From: Bacillota bacterium
GTDB lineage: Bacteria > Bacillota > Clostridia > Lachnospirales > Lachnospiraceae
Direction of reading: 5' to 3'
Assembly: GCA_023391695.1 (NCBI GenBank)
Contig: JAEWAK010000060.1
Location: forward strand, 62,001-126,000
Length of the DNA: 64,000 bases
The position numbers and the translations under genes are program-made. Below, one piece after another: positions 63,730 to 64,000 of the stretch (the first letter of the stretch is position 1; the number at the start of each line of letters is the position of its first letter). Under the pieces are notes generated by a model that saw only the letters and a list, made by a program, of their open reading frames with translations, ran no database searches and was not told the origin of the DNA.

Positions 63730-64000
63730 TGAATACGTTGGAAGACAGTTTATCCATATTGAAAAATCCGGCAGTCCTTAACTATATATTGAAAGGTGTT
63801 GCCTTTACAATTATAATCTCTGTCGTAGCAGTTGGGATCGGTGTCCTTTTAGGCTCCATCCTGGCACTTGTGCGCAACTATTGTACAACCGGAAGGACGA
63901 GAGTATTCAAGTGGCTGGCCACAGCTTATATTGAGGTTTTCAGGAATACACCGCTGCTGTTGTGGATATTCATCTGTTTAGTATTTTTTCCGTTTCCGGA
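63729..64000 (+). CDS. Amino acid ABC importer permease 2 (cut by window end)
   Basis: First 90 codons visible (MNTLEDSLSILKNPAV...). TAATG overlap with permease 1. Two membrane helices and YIEVFRNTPLLLW, the start of the conserved permease motif. Together with permease 1 it forms the channel. Confidence 0.88.
   Translation, partial: MNTLEDSLSILKNPAVLNYILKGVAFTIIISVVAVGIGVLLGSILALVRNYCTTGRTRVFKWLATAYIEVFRNTPLLLWIFICLVFFPFP

Overview
The window looks like the chromosome of a plant-polysaccharide-degrading, Gram-positive anaerobe of the Lachnospiraceae (Lachnoclostridium phytofermentans-like). The case rests on secreted GH9 and GH5 enzymes carrying CBM3, X2 and CBM32 modules, strong AGGAGG-type ribosome binding sites, moderately AT-rich DNA, 5TM-GGDEF and GGDEF-EAL signalling proteins, PRD/PTS regulation and Clostridia-type protein families. 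The species is inferred, not proven. No rRNA, tRNA, CRISPR array, phage or transposase gene was seen.

Layout. 1-6139: a cyclic beta-1,2-glucan synthase that appears split into two genes (GT84/glucoamylase-like part, cut by the window edge, and a GH94 phosphorylase-like part), separated by a 39-bp direct repeat around a hairpin. 6209-9164 (minus): a three-gene, ATGA-coupled operon of unknown function: DUF1858 plus binding-protein fold without signal peptide, G3E GTPase, stand-alone ABC ATPase. 9304-10587: small ORF and two SnoaL-like genes. 10859-14176: OmpR/histidine kinase pair and an Ig-like exported protein. 14543-21039: MFS carrier, phosphodiesterase-like enzyme, DUF2339 membrane protein, diguanylate cyclase. 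21471-27231: convergent GH9 cellulase and large GH5-CBM32-X2x4-CBM3 enzyme. 28025-28222: DUF4177.

28538-36871 is the most interesting region: one tightly packed operon with HAD phosphatase, PRD/EIIB regulator, amidohydrolase, small PRD protein, SFCGS protein, DUF4312, DUF4311, DUF4310, DgaE-like PLP ammonia-lyase and DgaF-like KDPG aldolase. The last two enzymes act on phosphorylated sugar acids in the known D-glucosaminate pathway, yet no kinase and no recognisable PTS permease is encoded. I infer that the four small or membrane proteins of unknown function form a PTS-like phosphorylating transporter.

37003-42818: AraC regulator, intracellular GH127 and a secreted GH5 cellulase. 42916-48935: subtilisin-like protease, MITE-like palindrome, an unlisted 52-aa gene, PucR regulator, glutaredoxin-like protein, GGDEF-EAL protein. 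49105-51759: an EF-G/TetM-like GTPase fused to a YacP/Rae1-type NYN endonuclease domain, a probable ribosome-associated mRNA cutter. 51879-56317: RpiR regulator, beta-glucoside PTS and GH1 phospho-beta-glucosidase, which would import and cleave the cellobiose-type sugars released by the secreted enzymes. 56394-60842: MerR regulator, a 19-bp-spacer MerR promoter and a heterodimeric ABC exporter. 61164-64000: amino acid ABC importer, cut by the window end.

A small dispersed hairpin element (8-bp stem, always an 11-nt loop) occurs four times between genes, and several other intergenic regions hold arrays of short GC-rich hairpins.
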